Shown here in pieces: positions 33,446-43,020 of a stretch of DNA of 47,219 nt. The position numbers and the translations under genes were made by a program. The stretch lies in the NCBI GenBank assembly GCA_020351305.1, contig CP070730.1:1629826-1677044 (forward strand), written 5' to 3'. The stretch's first letter is position 1. Each line of letters opens with the position of its first letter. The notes below the pieces were generated by a model that did no database searches, had not been told where the DNA came from, and was given only the letters and a program-made list of their open reading frames with translations. The DNA is from Candidatus Bathyarchaeota archaeon. Lineage in GTDB: Archaea > Thermoproteota > Bathyarchaeia > Bathyarchaeales > SOJC01.

Positions 33446-34510
33446 ATGAGTTCACTTGGAGAACGCGGTATTCCGAGGTTTAGAGTAAGAACTATTGAAA
33501 GCCCACCATATACTGTCGACCGATCTAGACTTCGTCGTTTCAACAGCAAACAGATAGTTTTTGATAGAATAACATGGGATTCGTCATGGAAAGGTTACAT
33601 GTGCATGTATGATGAACATGTTCTTGAGATGGTTTCAGAGGGGAAACCTGGCTATTCGCGACTTGACTTCGCACTGGCTTATGCTTCTTGGATAGTTCAC
33701 GATGCTTTTGAAGGCGGATTTTCATGGAAGAAAATTAAATTGAATAGAACCCCAGTTGCTACCATTGGAATCGATTGGACAAAACCGAGATATGAAGCTG
33801 ACGATCCACATAAAATAAGTAACCATATCAAGCGAGCAGCAAACCTTTTTGGCGCTTCACAGGTCGGAATCTGTAGACTCAACAGAGACTGGATATACGC
33901 AGACGCCGATATTTCTGAGAAGTTTGAGAATGTTATTGTCTTTGCAGTGGAAATGGATGCAAATGGGATTGCAGCTTCTCCTGCTGTCCCGGCAGCAGTT
34001 GCTACAGGATTAGGATATTCCAAAATGGCATTCATACTTGCCTTGATGGGAGAATTCATTCGGAATCTAGGATATGAAGCGCTTCAGTGCGGCAATGACA
34101 CTGCTTTAAGCATCCCACTCGCGATTGACGCTGGGCTTGGGGAACTAGGTCGTAATGGCTTGCTGATAACACCTAAAAACGGCCCCAGAGTTAGACTCTG
34201 CAAGATATTTACAGATCTTCCTTTGGAATCTGATACGCCCATAGAGTTTGGTGTAAAGAAATTCTGCAAGAAATGTAAGTTGTGTGCTGAAAATTGTGAG
34301 ACGGATGCAATTTCAATGGACGACGAACCTAGCTTTGAAATTGCATGTAGATCCAACAATCCAGGGGTATTGAAATGGTATGTTGATGTAGAGCGATGCT
34401 ATCTATATTGGTGCGAAAACGGGATTGACTGCTCAACATGCATAAAAGTCTGTCCATATAACATCGCATCAAGCCCACGCCCTGCACGAGACACTGAAAG
34501 AAAACTATAG
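33446..34510 (+). CDS. soluble reductive-dehalogenase-like corrinoid/iron-sulfur protein
   Basis: A 354-residue protein resembling RdhA reductive dehalogenases, with more distant similarity to epoxyqueuosine reductase. Family features are FGASQVGICRLNRDWIY, the substrate/corrinoid core 'AIDAGLGELGRNGLLITPKNGPRVRLCKIFTDLPLE', a first ferredoxin-type cluster CKKCKLCAENC near residue 275 and a second cysteine set CYLYWCENGIDCSTCIKVC near residue 312. The Tat signal of respiratory RdhA and a membrane-anchor gene (rdhB) are absent, so it is probably cytoplasmic. Whether it removes halogens or acts on another substrate is unknown. ATG 33446 follows a GGTG site (33434). Confidence 0.82.
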   Translation: MSSLGERGIPRFRVRTIESPPYTVDRSRLRRFNSKQIVFDRITWDSSWKGYMCMYDEHVLEMVSEGKPGYSRLDFALAYASWIVHDAFEGGFSWKKIKLNRTPVATIGIDWTKPRYEADDPHKISNHIKRAANLFGASQVGICRLNRDWIYADADISEKFENVIVFAVEMDANGIAASPAVPAAVATGLGYSKMAFILALMGEFIRNLGYEALQCGNDTALSIPLAIDAGLGELGRNGLLITPKNGPRVRLCKIFTDLPLESDTPIEFGVKKFCKKCKLCAENCETDAISMDDEPSFEIACRSNNPGVLKWYVDVERCYLYWCENGIDCSTCIKVCPYNIASSPRPARDTERKL

Positions 34511-34519
34511 AAAAGAACA

Positions 34520-35602
34520 CTAACTGGTTAACAACCATTTGTTTCCTATTCTTACATGTTCCAGATATTTTTCAGCACTCTCTTTGCATTCATGCGCTAG
34601 CTTCCGAGATATTAAAGGGAAGTTTTTCATTTCGAACCTTGGGGAGAAGGCGAGTAGAGAATAAGGGATTTTCGAGCTTGTTTCGCTTATGAACTTCGCT
34701 ATGTGATCCACTTCGTCGGGAGTAATGTATCCCGGTACCAAGAGGGTGGAAGCTCGTAAGAAAGGCACTTCTTTTCGTTCTTTGTGCATGGCCCCTAGGA
34801 TCTTGAAGCTTTCGTAGCTGTTATGGTTACTAATTCCTGTGACAGCTTTGTTGAGATCTGAGTTCCAGAATTTCAAATCAAATTTGATGCCTCCTCCGGA
34901 TCTTAGACTGATTTCAGCGAATTCCCTCAATAACTCTTGGTTGAAATTTCCATTGGTCTCAAGGCAGAACCTCAAGATTTTGTTCTTCCCCTCAACTTCC
35001 TTGCAGTAATCACTGATTTTATCCAGTTGAACAGCAGGATCTCCACCAAAGAAGCAAACACAACTAACCTTATCGTGGATCATTCTGTCAAAATCTTGCT
35101 TGCTTATTCCATAGCTCTCCTTTCGGTTCAACATCTCTCGATAACGCCAGTTTTGGCAGAAAGAACAATCGTAGCTGCAACCTACGCAAAAAACTGATAG
35201 ATTGTAGTAGTCGATTTCTCTCCCTGCAGTGTAAGAATATTTGGGATGCCCTACGCCAGAAGCTCCACAGAACTGAATTGGAACACAATTGGTGGGATGT
35301 TTATCGTAATATGCTTCAGCCTCCAGTTCTTTGGGTTTTAGAAGCTTTCCTCTTTTATTCCCTTTTAACCCACAAAAACCCACCTCCCCTTCCCCTATCC
35401 TACAATTGTTACCACACAGACCACACTCCACTCCGTGAGAAGGTTCAGGATATGGTAAAGAAAACTTAATCCTTGAAAATGTATGTTTTTCACTTGTTAT
35501 TTTTAAGGCCCTTTCCGGTCTGTTTATGATACACTCTCTACACACTCCTAGAAACGAGGAAATAACATTCGACTGTTCACCACATAATTCACATTTACCC
35601 AT
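34520..35602 (-). CDS. radical SAM protein, pyruvate-formate-lyase-activase-like
   Basis: A 360-residue enzyme expected to bind a [4Fe-4S] cluster and SAM. The radical SAM motif is CSYDCSFCQNW near residue 142. The N-terminus has a zinc-ribbon-like CELCGE/CREC pair and a second set HGVECGLCGNNC...GFCGLKGN that resembles the AmmeMemoRadiSam/PflA-like group. FFGGDPAVQ is the SAM-binding GGE-like motif. The substrate is not known. It is convergent with the RdhA-like gene, 9 nt apart. Confidence 0.85.
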   Translation of the reverse strand: MGKCELCGEQSNVISSFLGVCRECIINRPERALKITSEKHTFSRIKFSLPYPEPSHGVECGLCGNNCRIGEGEVGFCGLKGNKRGKLLKPKELEAEAYYDKHPTNCVPIQFCGASGVGHPKYSYTAGREIDYYNLSVFCVGCSYDCSFCQNWRYREMLNRKESYGISKQDFDRMIHDKVSCVCFFGGDPAVQLDKISDYCKEVEGKNKILRFCLETNGNFNQELLREFAEISLRSGGGIKFDLKFWNSDLNKAVTGISNHNSYESFKILGAMHKERKEVPFLRASTLLVPGYITPDEVDHIAKFISETSSKIPYSLLAFSPRFEMKNFPLISRKLAHECKESAEKYLEHVRIGNKWLLTS

Positions 35603-35664
35603 CTAAACCTCACTACACCAATAACAGCGCATATATCCAGGCATGCCTTTCAAATATTACAAAC

Positions 35665-38600
35665 TTAAACTGATTTTCCATACTGCCTTATGAGAATAAC
35701 AATGTCTATTATGTCGATTATGTCATCTTCATTCAAATCAGACTTGGTATTCCACCTTGAACTAAAGCGAGTGGAGCCAAAGGCTTCTATAGCTAGAAGT
35801 ATGTCTTCTATGTCCACTGTTCCATCTCCATTCACGTCACCCAATAGCCCATAAGGATGCATGAGTGGATAGTTGTCCTGATTTTCTTCATCAATAATAT
35901 ATGGTGTGTCGCCTATACCATCGCCATCAGTCGTGTTTTGGCCAGGTCCACTATTCAAGTCCACGCCTACATAATCACTCCAATAATTGCCACCAAAAGG
36001 ATAACCATAATCCCATGTGTTTATTGAGTTGAGACTAAGGACCTGCACCGTGTTTTCTAATAGGTTGTTGTAATATATTGTGTTATTATTGTTTTGATCT
36101 GACAATCCATATAGCCCCCAGTATCCCACGCAGAAACCATAACTGTTATTTTTCAATACATTCTTGGCAATTGTGTTATCATTTGAAGACCATTCTAGGT
36201 ATATTCCCGCACCAATAAAGAATTGGTTTTCTGACACTATATTTTCACTGATCAGGTTGTATGTCGCTCCCGTTAAAGCTATCCCCGCTAGCCCCTGCAG
36301 AAAAGAAGTGCCCCCAATGACCTTATTCATTATAATAGTGCTGTTGTGAGAGTTCCAATAAAGATGAATGCCAATGTTATTGTTTAACGCCAAATTGTTA
36401 CCGATATAGTTGAATTGTGAAGCATATGTGAGTATACCATAGTCGTTGTTTTCGACTCTGTTTTGAGAGATTGTGTTGTTGTTAGAGTAGTATAGACCAA
36501 TACCATCCCAAGAACTATATTCAATATTAGTTTTTGTTAGGTTGTTGTTGTCAGAATGCCATAAGTAAATGCCATCATTATTATGAGAAACTTTCACGCC
36601 AGTTACTACAGATTTAGTCGTGTATGCAAACAATATGCCTTGTCCATTTTCTGATAGGTCTTGATTCTTGATAATGATACCCGTAGAATTTATAAGTGCT
36701 ATGTATCCTGCATTTGTTGGAACCTGTTTATCACGCTGATTAATCCAGTAATAGATCGGTTTGCCATTGATGGTATTCGATGTGTCAACATCATTACTGT
36801 AGTCCGAAAGTGATAGGCTGAAAACGCCAAAGTTGAATGAATTGTTGGTCATATTGTTTTCTCTAAGCGTATTCATGCTAGAATAGTATAATCGCGTTCC
36901 TCTATCATTATTTGTAATAGTGTTGTTTCCAATTATGTTGTTGTCAGAGCTGACCAGATATAGCCCATTTCCTTCTTCCGTACTGTTGGCTATAGTGTTC
37001 CAGTTAATCGCATTATTCACTGATGACCAAAGGCCAAGACCTATGTAACTGTTTGAGATTAGGTTGTTGCTGATGACATTGTTATTGGAAGTCACCAATT
37101 GAATGCCTCGGTTGTAGTGGTGGTCGCGAGTACGCGCTGAGGTTACTGAAATATTAACTATGGTGTTGTTATGGGAACCGTGTAAGTAGATACCATAGCG
37201 GTTGTTCATGACCGTTACATTTTCTATTATGGAATTAGATGTGAATGCAAGAAGTACTCCTTGGATATTATTGATTAAGTTTAAACATCTTGCTGAAATG
37301 CTTGTTGAGTTTACCATAGCTACGTATCCTGCATCAGATGGAATCTCTTTTTCTATTTGATTTATCAAGTAATAGACTGGTTTCTCATCCACAGTGTTTG
37401 AAATATCAATGTCTTGAATGAAGTGTAAGAGATGATTTCCTGTCACACCGAAATTACGCAAGTTTGCTGTCATGACATTATCTTTAAGAGTGTTATTGCC
37501 AGACCTCTGTATGATAACACCATTTGTGTTATTTGATAATATGTTATGTGAAACAGTGTTATCATCAGATTTTTCAAGAAAGAGACCATCATCATTGTTA
37601 AGTAATAGGTTTAAGATGATGTTATTTCCCTTAGAATAGTGTAAGGAAATTCCATTTTCATTATTTTTCAGCGTGTTGTTTTCTATGTTAATTTTCTTCG
37701 AGTCCAATAGAAAAATGCCAGCATAGTTGCCTATCGGGTTGTTGCTACGAACCATACTATTATTGGAGTGTGCAAGGTATATACTATGATAATTCGTTGA
37801 AGCATTAATATTTTCAACAAGAGAATTTCTGGTATAGGCAATTAATAAGCCATTAAAGTTGTTCGTTAAGCTTAGGTTTTTTACAATGATGTTTGTCGAA
37901 TTCACTATGGCAACAAATCCGGCGTCTGAAGGAACTTCTTCGTTATGGGCGTTAATCCAATAATACAATGGCTTGCCATCAACTATGTTTGATCTGTCTA
38001 TATCATGAATAAAGCCTTCAAGACCATCAGCATTGACTCCAAAGTTGTACGTATTGTTCGTCATGTTATTGTTTCTGAGTGTGACGTTTGCTGCTCCCCA
38101 TAGGAACATGCCATGATAATTGTCTAATGTTGTTACTTCACTAACTGCAGCCCCTTCAGCTCCTATTACAGTTAAGCCAGAATATGTCAAAGAGCTCATG
38201 CTGTTCTTCAGTGTGAATTTGTTGATTCTGACACTATCTGCAGTCACTAGCACAACATCTGCTTTCCCTTCGCCATCAATTATCGTGCTCCTTTGATCTT
38301 CCCCCACAAGATTCAAATCTTCTTTGTCAACCCATATATTTTCTGAGTAAATTCCAGAAGCCACGAAAACAGTGTCTCCTTCAAGCGCTGCATCTATTGC
38401 CTTTTGTATTGTGTCAAAATCATCGGGAACCCTAATGACCTGTGGAACCCTAACCGCCATTTGGGTAGATAATGCATTATTATTGATTATGGTTTCGCCA
38501 ATTACAGGTTCAATGTAAGACGTAACATTATATATTCCTTCATCTAGAGGCTTCCACGAGTTGCTTACAAAAGTGGATAGCCCACTTGCTAGAAAGTCAA

Positions 38601-40149
38601 CTGATGTAGAATCAACAATACTCCCATTAACCAATAGGTCTATAACCAAGTCGCTTTCATGGCTTGTTCCCATATTAAGTATGGTTGTGTTGAAGATTCC
38701 GGTACTCCCAATGCTCATGTACGAGGGTGTTTCCCAGTTCAAAGCAAGGGCATCATGTTCAGCAGGAGCCTGCTCAACAGCCTTTCTGGCATTGATCCTT
38801 CCAAATCCATAATAGACATCAAAGCCTGGATTCCCTAGGTCATCTACAGCGTTTTGCAACTGAGCCCATACCTGGTCTCGAGTCATGTTGGGAAACTGGC
38901 TCCATATTAATGCTGCGACACCAGAAACATGAGGAGCTGCCATTGAAGTCCCACTCGCATATGCGTAAGAATCGTCCCAGATTGTTGAATATATGTCAAC
39001 ACCAGGTGCTGCTACTTTAACCCAAAATCCAAAATTTGTGAAACTAGCTGGAGCATCATTTTGATCAGTGGCCGTAATCGCAAGAACCTCATCATAGGCA
39101 GCTGGAAAATGTTTGCTGTCAATAGCATCATTTCCAGCTGCTGCAACTACAAGCACATCGCGCTCGTGCGCATATCTTACAGATTCATATAAAAGCGTAT
39201 TTTTCCTATAGCTGCCCAAGCTGCAGCTTATAATGTCTGCTCCCTGATCTACAGCATGGATAATAGCCCTTGCAACGTCGCTTGAACTTCCACTTCCACT
39301 CTCGTCCAAGCATTTTTCAGCCATGATGCGAACCTGAGCCAGCCCAGCAATACCGACGCTGTTATTAGCAACAGCTGCGATGACTCCAGCACAATGCGTT
39401 CCATGCCCATGATCATCCATGGGATCAGGATCGTTGTTCACCCAATCATAACCAAGCGGAACATAATTATCAGCAAGGTCAGGATGATTCCAATCTATAC
39501 CCGTATCAACAATTGCTACTAGAATGGAAGGATCACCGAGAGTCATATTCCAAGCGCTATCTACTTCAATTTTCTGTGGGCCCCATTGATTTGACCAATC
39601 TGGGTCGTTGGGGAAGAAATCTATCTCCAATCTTATGTTAGGTTCAATATATCTTCCCAATCCTGTGGTCTTGACTTTCCAAATAAAGGAAGATAATACA
39701 TCATAAGGCATTTCAGCTACCAAAGCTGCAACCTTGCCATCCATAGACACAGAACTAACAAACTTGCCTCCATCACTCACAATGAGATCCATTAGTTCTG
39801 AATAACCATTTGGTCGTAAATCACTGAGCCCAATAACTAGTTCAGAAGTATAATCATCCACATACGCCAAGTCACTGCGCTTCACTTCACTGTCGAAGCC
39901 CCATCCGCCACCAACCTCAAAAGGTAGTTGAAAATCATCTATTAACCATCTATCCAATCCCATCTTTTGAAAGGCTCTTATCGTCGCATCTGACCACCAT
40001 TCCATTGAAGATCGGGAAGTGCCGTTATTCATACGTAATATTTTGCTAGGCTCTGCTTCAACTATCTGAAAATTAAAAGCCTGCGTTGATGAGCTTACTA
40101 GCAACAGGATCAATATTAATCCTGAAAATATCTTAAACTTCAATTCCAA
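35665..40149 (-). CDS. secreted subtilisin-like (S8) protease with CARDB, NosD beta-helix and dockerin-like modules
   Basis: A 1,494-residue exported protein. A signal peptide occupies residues 1-25. A TTG at 40149 is directly next to GGTGA (40150-40154), so a second TTG at 40143 (MKFKIFSGLILI) is the better-spaced start. The catalytic domain spans about 190-450: Asp215 in VAIVDTGIDW, His249 in HGHGTHCAG, Asn340 in AAAGND, Ser402 in ASGTSMAAPHVSG. A CARDB-like domain follows (about 470-575), then a very long right-handed beta-helix of NosD type (about 575-1420) built of NNT/GIYL repeats, including three larger units with DGKPxYYWIN and VPSDAGYVA motifs. A dockerin-like end (GDVNGDGTVDIED and SDLNEDDIIDIID calcium loops) completes it. 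There is no membrane anchor, so it may dock onto a cohesin-bearing surface protein (inference). Confidence 0.92.
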   Translation of the reverse strand: MELKFKIFSGLILILLLVSSSTQAFNFQIVEAEPSKILRMNNGTSRSSMEWWSDATIRAFQKMGLDRWLIDDFQLPFEVGGGWGFDSEVKRSDLAYVDDYTSELVIGLSDLRPNGYSELMDLIVSDGGKFVSSVSMDGKVAALVAEMPYDVLSSFIWKVKTTGLGRYIEPNIRLEIDFFPNDPDWSNQWGPQKIEVDSAWNMTLGDPSILVAIVDTGIDWNHPDLADNYVPLGYDWVNNDPDPMDDHGHGTHCAGVIAAVANNSVGIAGLAQVRIMAEKCLDESGSGSSSDVARAIIHAVDQGADIISCSLGSYRKNTLLYESVRYAHERDVLVVAAAGNDAIDSKHFPAAYDEVLAITATDQNDAPASFTNFGFWVKVAAPGVDIYSTIWDDSYAYASGTSMAAPHVSGVAALIWSQFPNMTRDQVWAQLQNAVDDLGNPGFDVYYGFGRINARKAVEQAPAEHDALALNWETPSYMSIGSTGIFNTTILNMGTSHESDLVIDLLVNGSIVDSTSVDFLASGLSTFVSNSWKPLDEGIYNVTSYIEPVIGETIINNNALSTQMAVRVPQVIRVPDDFDTIQKAIDAALEGDTVFVASGIYSENIWVDKEDLNLVGEDQRSTIIDGEGKADVVLVTADSVRINKFTLKNSMSSLTYSGLTVIGAEGAAVSEVTTLDNYHGMFLWGAANVTLRNNNMTNNTYNFGVNADGLEGFIHDIDRSNIVDGKPLYYWINAHNEEVPSDAGFVAIVNSTNIIVKNLSLTNNFNGLLIAYTRNSLVENINASTNYHSIYLAHSNNSMVRSNNPIGNYAGIFLLDSKKINIENNTLKNNENGISLHYSKGNNIILNLLLNNDDGLFLEKSDDNTVSHNILSNNTNGVIIQRSGNNTLKDNVMTANLRNFGVTGNHLLHFIQDIDISNTVDEKPVYYLINQIEKEIPSDAGYVAMVNSTSISARCLNLINNIQGVLLAFTSNSIIENVTVMNNRYGIYLHGSHNNTIVNISVTSARTRDHHYNRGIQLVTSNNNVISNNLISNSYIGLGLWSSVNNAINWNTIANSTEEGNGLYLVSSDNNIIGNNTITNNDRGTRLYYSSMNTLRENNMTNNSFNFGVFSLSLSDYSNDVDTSNTINGKPIYYWINQRDKQVPTNAGYIALINSTGIIIKNQDLSENGQGILFAYTTKSVVTGVKVSHNNDGIYLWHSDNNNLTKTNIEYSSWDGIGLYYSNNNTISQNRVENNDYGILTYASQFNYIGNNLALNNNIGIHLYWNSHNSTIIMNKVIGGTSFLQGLAGIALTGATYNLISENIVSENQFFIGAGIYLEWSSNDNTIAKNVLKNNSYGFCVGYWGLYGLSDQNNNNTIYYNNLLENTVQVLSLNSINTWDYGYPFGGNYWSDYVGVDLNSGPGQNTTDGDGIGDTPYIIDEENQDNYPLMHPYGLLGDVNGDGTVDIEDILLAIEAFGSTRFSSRWNTKSDLNEDDIIDIIDIVILIRQYGKSV

Positions 40150-40264
40150 TCACCTTGCCAGTGACTGCCCCTTTCTCCAAACCAATATTAGTTGTAAATG
40201 ACATTAAAAGCTTTCATGTATACATAATAATTTATGCAATCATGCTTTATGGTGGGGAGAGATC

Positions 40265-40861
40265 ATGGGTGGACTGCTATTTCATGTTTCTCGTATGTAT
40301 ACTGAAGCGGAATTTAGAAACCTCGCAACTACCATCCCAGAAGATTTCAATCAAAAAACAATCGAATTCTGGAACTATGTAAATGAAAGACTGAACAAGT
40401 TAAGCGGGAAAATAGACAAGCTCTACCGAGATGGTATTTGCAAGGATAGCGGGGAAGCTCTATCTCAGCTTCAAATGATGGACAATGAAAACTACTTGGC
40501 AGTAAAGAGACTTGTTGAAAAAGGAGCTTGTTTTATAGCGACTGAGGATCCAGTACTTTTAGGTGAATCGGAGTCTTGGGCTGTGATGCTTAAGAATCAA
40601 CAGTGGGATATTGTTATTCAAGAACTTTTCCAAGAAAACCTTGAAGAACGGATGAAGTATATCTCAAACAGAATTGAGAACACCCTTAAGGATAATGAGA
40701 TAGGTATCCTTTTTCTAATGCCAAATTTGCGTGTAAGACTCAGCGAAGAGATTAAAATCATAAGAATGTGGCGATTTGATCCTTCCGACTACCTAAAATC
40801 ATGGCAAGTGAAACTTAGATTAAAGTCTGAAACAGAGAATGACAAAGATATAACTAAATAA
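40265..40861 (+). CDS. conserved-looking protein of unknown function
   Basis: A 198-residue soluble protein I do not recognise. It is mostly helical by composition. An alpha-beta segment (ACFIATEDPVLLGESESWAVMLKN) is followed by a helical stretch LEERMKYISNRIENTLKDNEIGILFLMP, then LRVRLSEEIKIIRMW near the end. The GGTGGGGAGAG site just upstream supports the ATG at 40265. It is transcribed divergently from the subtilase gene across a 115-bp gap with AT-rich TATA-like tracts. Confidence 0.6.
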   Translation: MGGLLFHVSRMYTEAEFRNLATTIPEDFNQKTIEFWNYVNERLNKLSGKIDKLYRDGICKDSGEALSQLQMMDNENYLAVKRLVEKGACFIATEDPVLLGESESWAVMLKNQQWDIVIQELFQENLEERMKYISNRIENTLKDNEIGILFLMPNLRVRLSEEIKIIRMWRFDPSDYLKSWQVKLRLKSETENDKDITK

Positions 40862-40975
40862 TGCATGCATCACACACCCGGGCAGTCTCAAGACTTTCAT
40901 GTTGACTCTGCTTTCTTGTTGACAAAACACCCATAAGCCATATATCTTTGTTTTGAGCCTTCGGTTTCGATTGGA

Positions 40976-42520
40976 ATGTCAAAGTCTACAGGAGCCTTAA
41001 ACTCTAATTATGAAGAGTTGATGGCTCAATTCAAAGAAATCATAACTCTTCATACAGCGACAAGCATTATCTACTGGGACATGGAGACGAAGATGCCTCC
41101 GAAAGGAGTCAACCTGCGAGGTCAACAACTAGCTGCTCTAAGCAAAGTTATCCACAGATTGACCACGAATCCTGAGATTGGAAATCTCCTCTCAAAGATT
41201 GAGAAGAACCCCAACTATGAAAGCATGGATGAATTACATAAAAGAAACATCTACCTCATCAGGAAGCATTATGACGAACAAACAAAACTGCCAGAGAAGC
41301 TTGTCGCTGATACAGCGAAGCAGGAAGCTATCGCGATAGATGTGTGGAAGAAAGCGAAAGCCACCAAGGACTTCTCTAAATTCAGACCAGAGCTAGAAAA
41401 GATGCTAGATCTGAAAAAGCAAGCTGCTAATATTCTCATGGAGGTCAAGAAAACTAAGACCCCATACGACGCTTTAATCGATATCTACGAACCAAAAATG
41501 ACGGCTGACTCCATTTCATCTGTATTCAAAGCCTTGAGAGATGGATTGATGGTGATCCTTCAGAAGTGCCTGGCCTCCCCTAATCAACCTAACCCAATGG
41601 CGTTGAAGAGAAAGATTCCACTTGATGTTCAAAGAAAGATTTCTAATGAAATTGTTAAGTTCATCGAATACGATGTTGAATCCCCGAAGGCTGGTGGCAG
41701 GATAGATGAGACAGAGCACCCCTTCACGACTGGTTACTTTGATGATGTGCGAATCACAACGCACTACTATGAAGAAGACATGACCTCCTCTCTGTTTTCC
41801 ATTTTACATGAAGGAGGTCACGCGATCTATGATCAAAACTTCAAACAAGAATGGATGTTCCAGCCGATAGGCGATTCAACCTCCTTAGGATTTCACGAGT
41901 CTCAATCTCGGTTTGTAGAGAACATAATTGGTCGATCACGAGAGTTCTGGACATACTTCTATCCACGACTGAACAAGCTCACTGGGAATACGTTTGCCGA
42001 TCTAGCATTAGATGATTTCGTCCGAGCCATCAATCATGTTAAACCCTCAAAAATCCGAGTTGAAGCAGACGAAGTTACGTATTGCCTTCACATAATCATT
42101 CGTTTTGAGATCGAGCAAGACTTGATACCGGGGAAGATTGATGTGAAGGACCTTCCGGAAACTTGGAATGAGAAATATAAGAAGTACTTGGGCATTGACA
42201 TCGAGAACGACTCGGAAGGTGTCTTACAAGACATTCACTGGGCAAGCGGCGGCTTTGGATACTTCCCCACATATGCTCTAGGCAACATAATCAGCGGGCA
42301 ACTTCTAAACACAATGGAGAAATCGATTCCTAACTGGAAGAAGCAGCTTGCAAATGGCAACTTCGGAGACATCAAGAAATGGCTGATTAAGAACGTACAT
42401 CAACAGGGGAACCTCTATGACCCAGCTGTCCTCGTTAAAAGAATCACCGGCGAGAACATGAACGTCAAACCTTACCTTGACTATCTGAATAACAAATGCT
42501 CTTGGGTGTACGAATACTAA
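40976..42520 (+). CDS. M32 family metallocarboxypeptidase (carboxypeptidase Taq type)
   Basis: Removes C-terminal residues from peptides in the cytosol. 514 residues, the usual length. The zinc site HEGGHAIYDQNF (HExxH) is near residue 277, followed by the third ligand region HESQSRFVENIIGRSREFW. Other family blocks are WDMETKMPPKG near the start, EHPFTTGYFDDVRITTHYYEEDM, RVEADEVTYCLHIIIRFEIEQDL and DIHWASGGFGYFPTYALGN. The ATG at 40976 gives the family N-terminus. It lies 114 nt after the unknown gene and is probably transcribed separately. Confidence 0.95.
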   Translation: MSKSTGALNSNYEELMAQFKEIITLHTATSIIYWDMETKMPPKGVNLRGQQLAALSKVIHRLTTNPEIGNLLSKIEKNPNYESMDELHKRNIYLIRKHYDEQTKLPEKLVADTAKQEAIAIDVWKKAKATKDFSKFRPELEKMLDLKKQAANILMEVKKTKTPYDALIDIYEPKMTADSISSVFKALRDGLMVILQKCLASPNQPNPMALKRKIPLDVQRKISNEIVKFIEYDVESPKAGGRIDETEHPFTTGYFDDVRITTHYYEEDMTSSLFSILHEGGHAIYDQNFKQEWMFQPIGDSTSLGFHESQSRFVENIIGRSREFWTYFYPRLNKLTGNTFADLALDDFVRAINHVKPSKIRVEADEVTYCLHIIIRFEIEQDLIPGKIDVKDLPETWNEKYKKYLGIDIENDSEGVLQDIHWASGGFGYFPTYALGNIISGQLLNTMEKSIPNWKKQLANGNFGDIKKWLIKNVHQQGNLYDPAVLVKRITGENMNVKPYLDYLNNKCSWVYEY

Positions 42521-42978
42521 AACCACTAACAAACAACTAAAGCATTAAATCTGGAAAACTTACATGCATAAACCTTTGAGGTATCAGGAGAGACGATCTT
42601 TAATCGGCATTAAAAAAAAGGGGAGGATGGCTGCTCATCTGAGCATAGTTAGCGAACTGCTTGTCGGCGTGTTAGCTCGACAGCCATGGACCGCCACATT
42701 TCAGCCTGTATATGATAATCATGAACAGACCTTCTTTCCTTGTTGTAGGATGAAGAAGGAGAACTTTGAGGCATGTGAGTGGTTGAAGATGACGGGTTTA
42801 GCGCCAAGGCTCTCGTAAGCCGAGATGGTTTCGTTTCGCTTTCTTGATGGTAACATTCATGTTTTGTCTTTGCTTTAATTTGGCTTTTCATACCAAACAT
42901 CTCTTTACTATTTAAACCGTCATTTACATACTAACACACAAGACTTTTATAAAGTTTTCGTTTTAATGGACAAAAGAT
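42521..42978. other. intergenic stretch without a supported gene
   Basis: About 460 bp between the carboxypeptidase and the ArsR-like gene. A short reading frame starting at 42627 after GGGGAGG (MAAHLSIVSELLVGVL..., 63 codons to 42818) has a good ribosome-binding site but an unusual composition and no recognised motif; an opposite frame overlaps it. TATA-like tracts lie near 42949-42955. No RNA gene is recognised. Confidence 0.4.
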
Positions 42979-42993
42979 TTTTATATATATTTA
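42979..42993 (+). promoter_or_regulatory. TATA box of the ArsR-like regulator
   Basis: TTTATATATATTTAA ends 28 nt before the ATG at 43021. No ribosome-binding site is seen before the ATG, so a leaderless or near-leaderless transcript is likely. Confidence 0.6.
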
Positions 42994-43020
42994 AGCCTTT
43001 AGTATAATAGGCAAAGCAAG

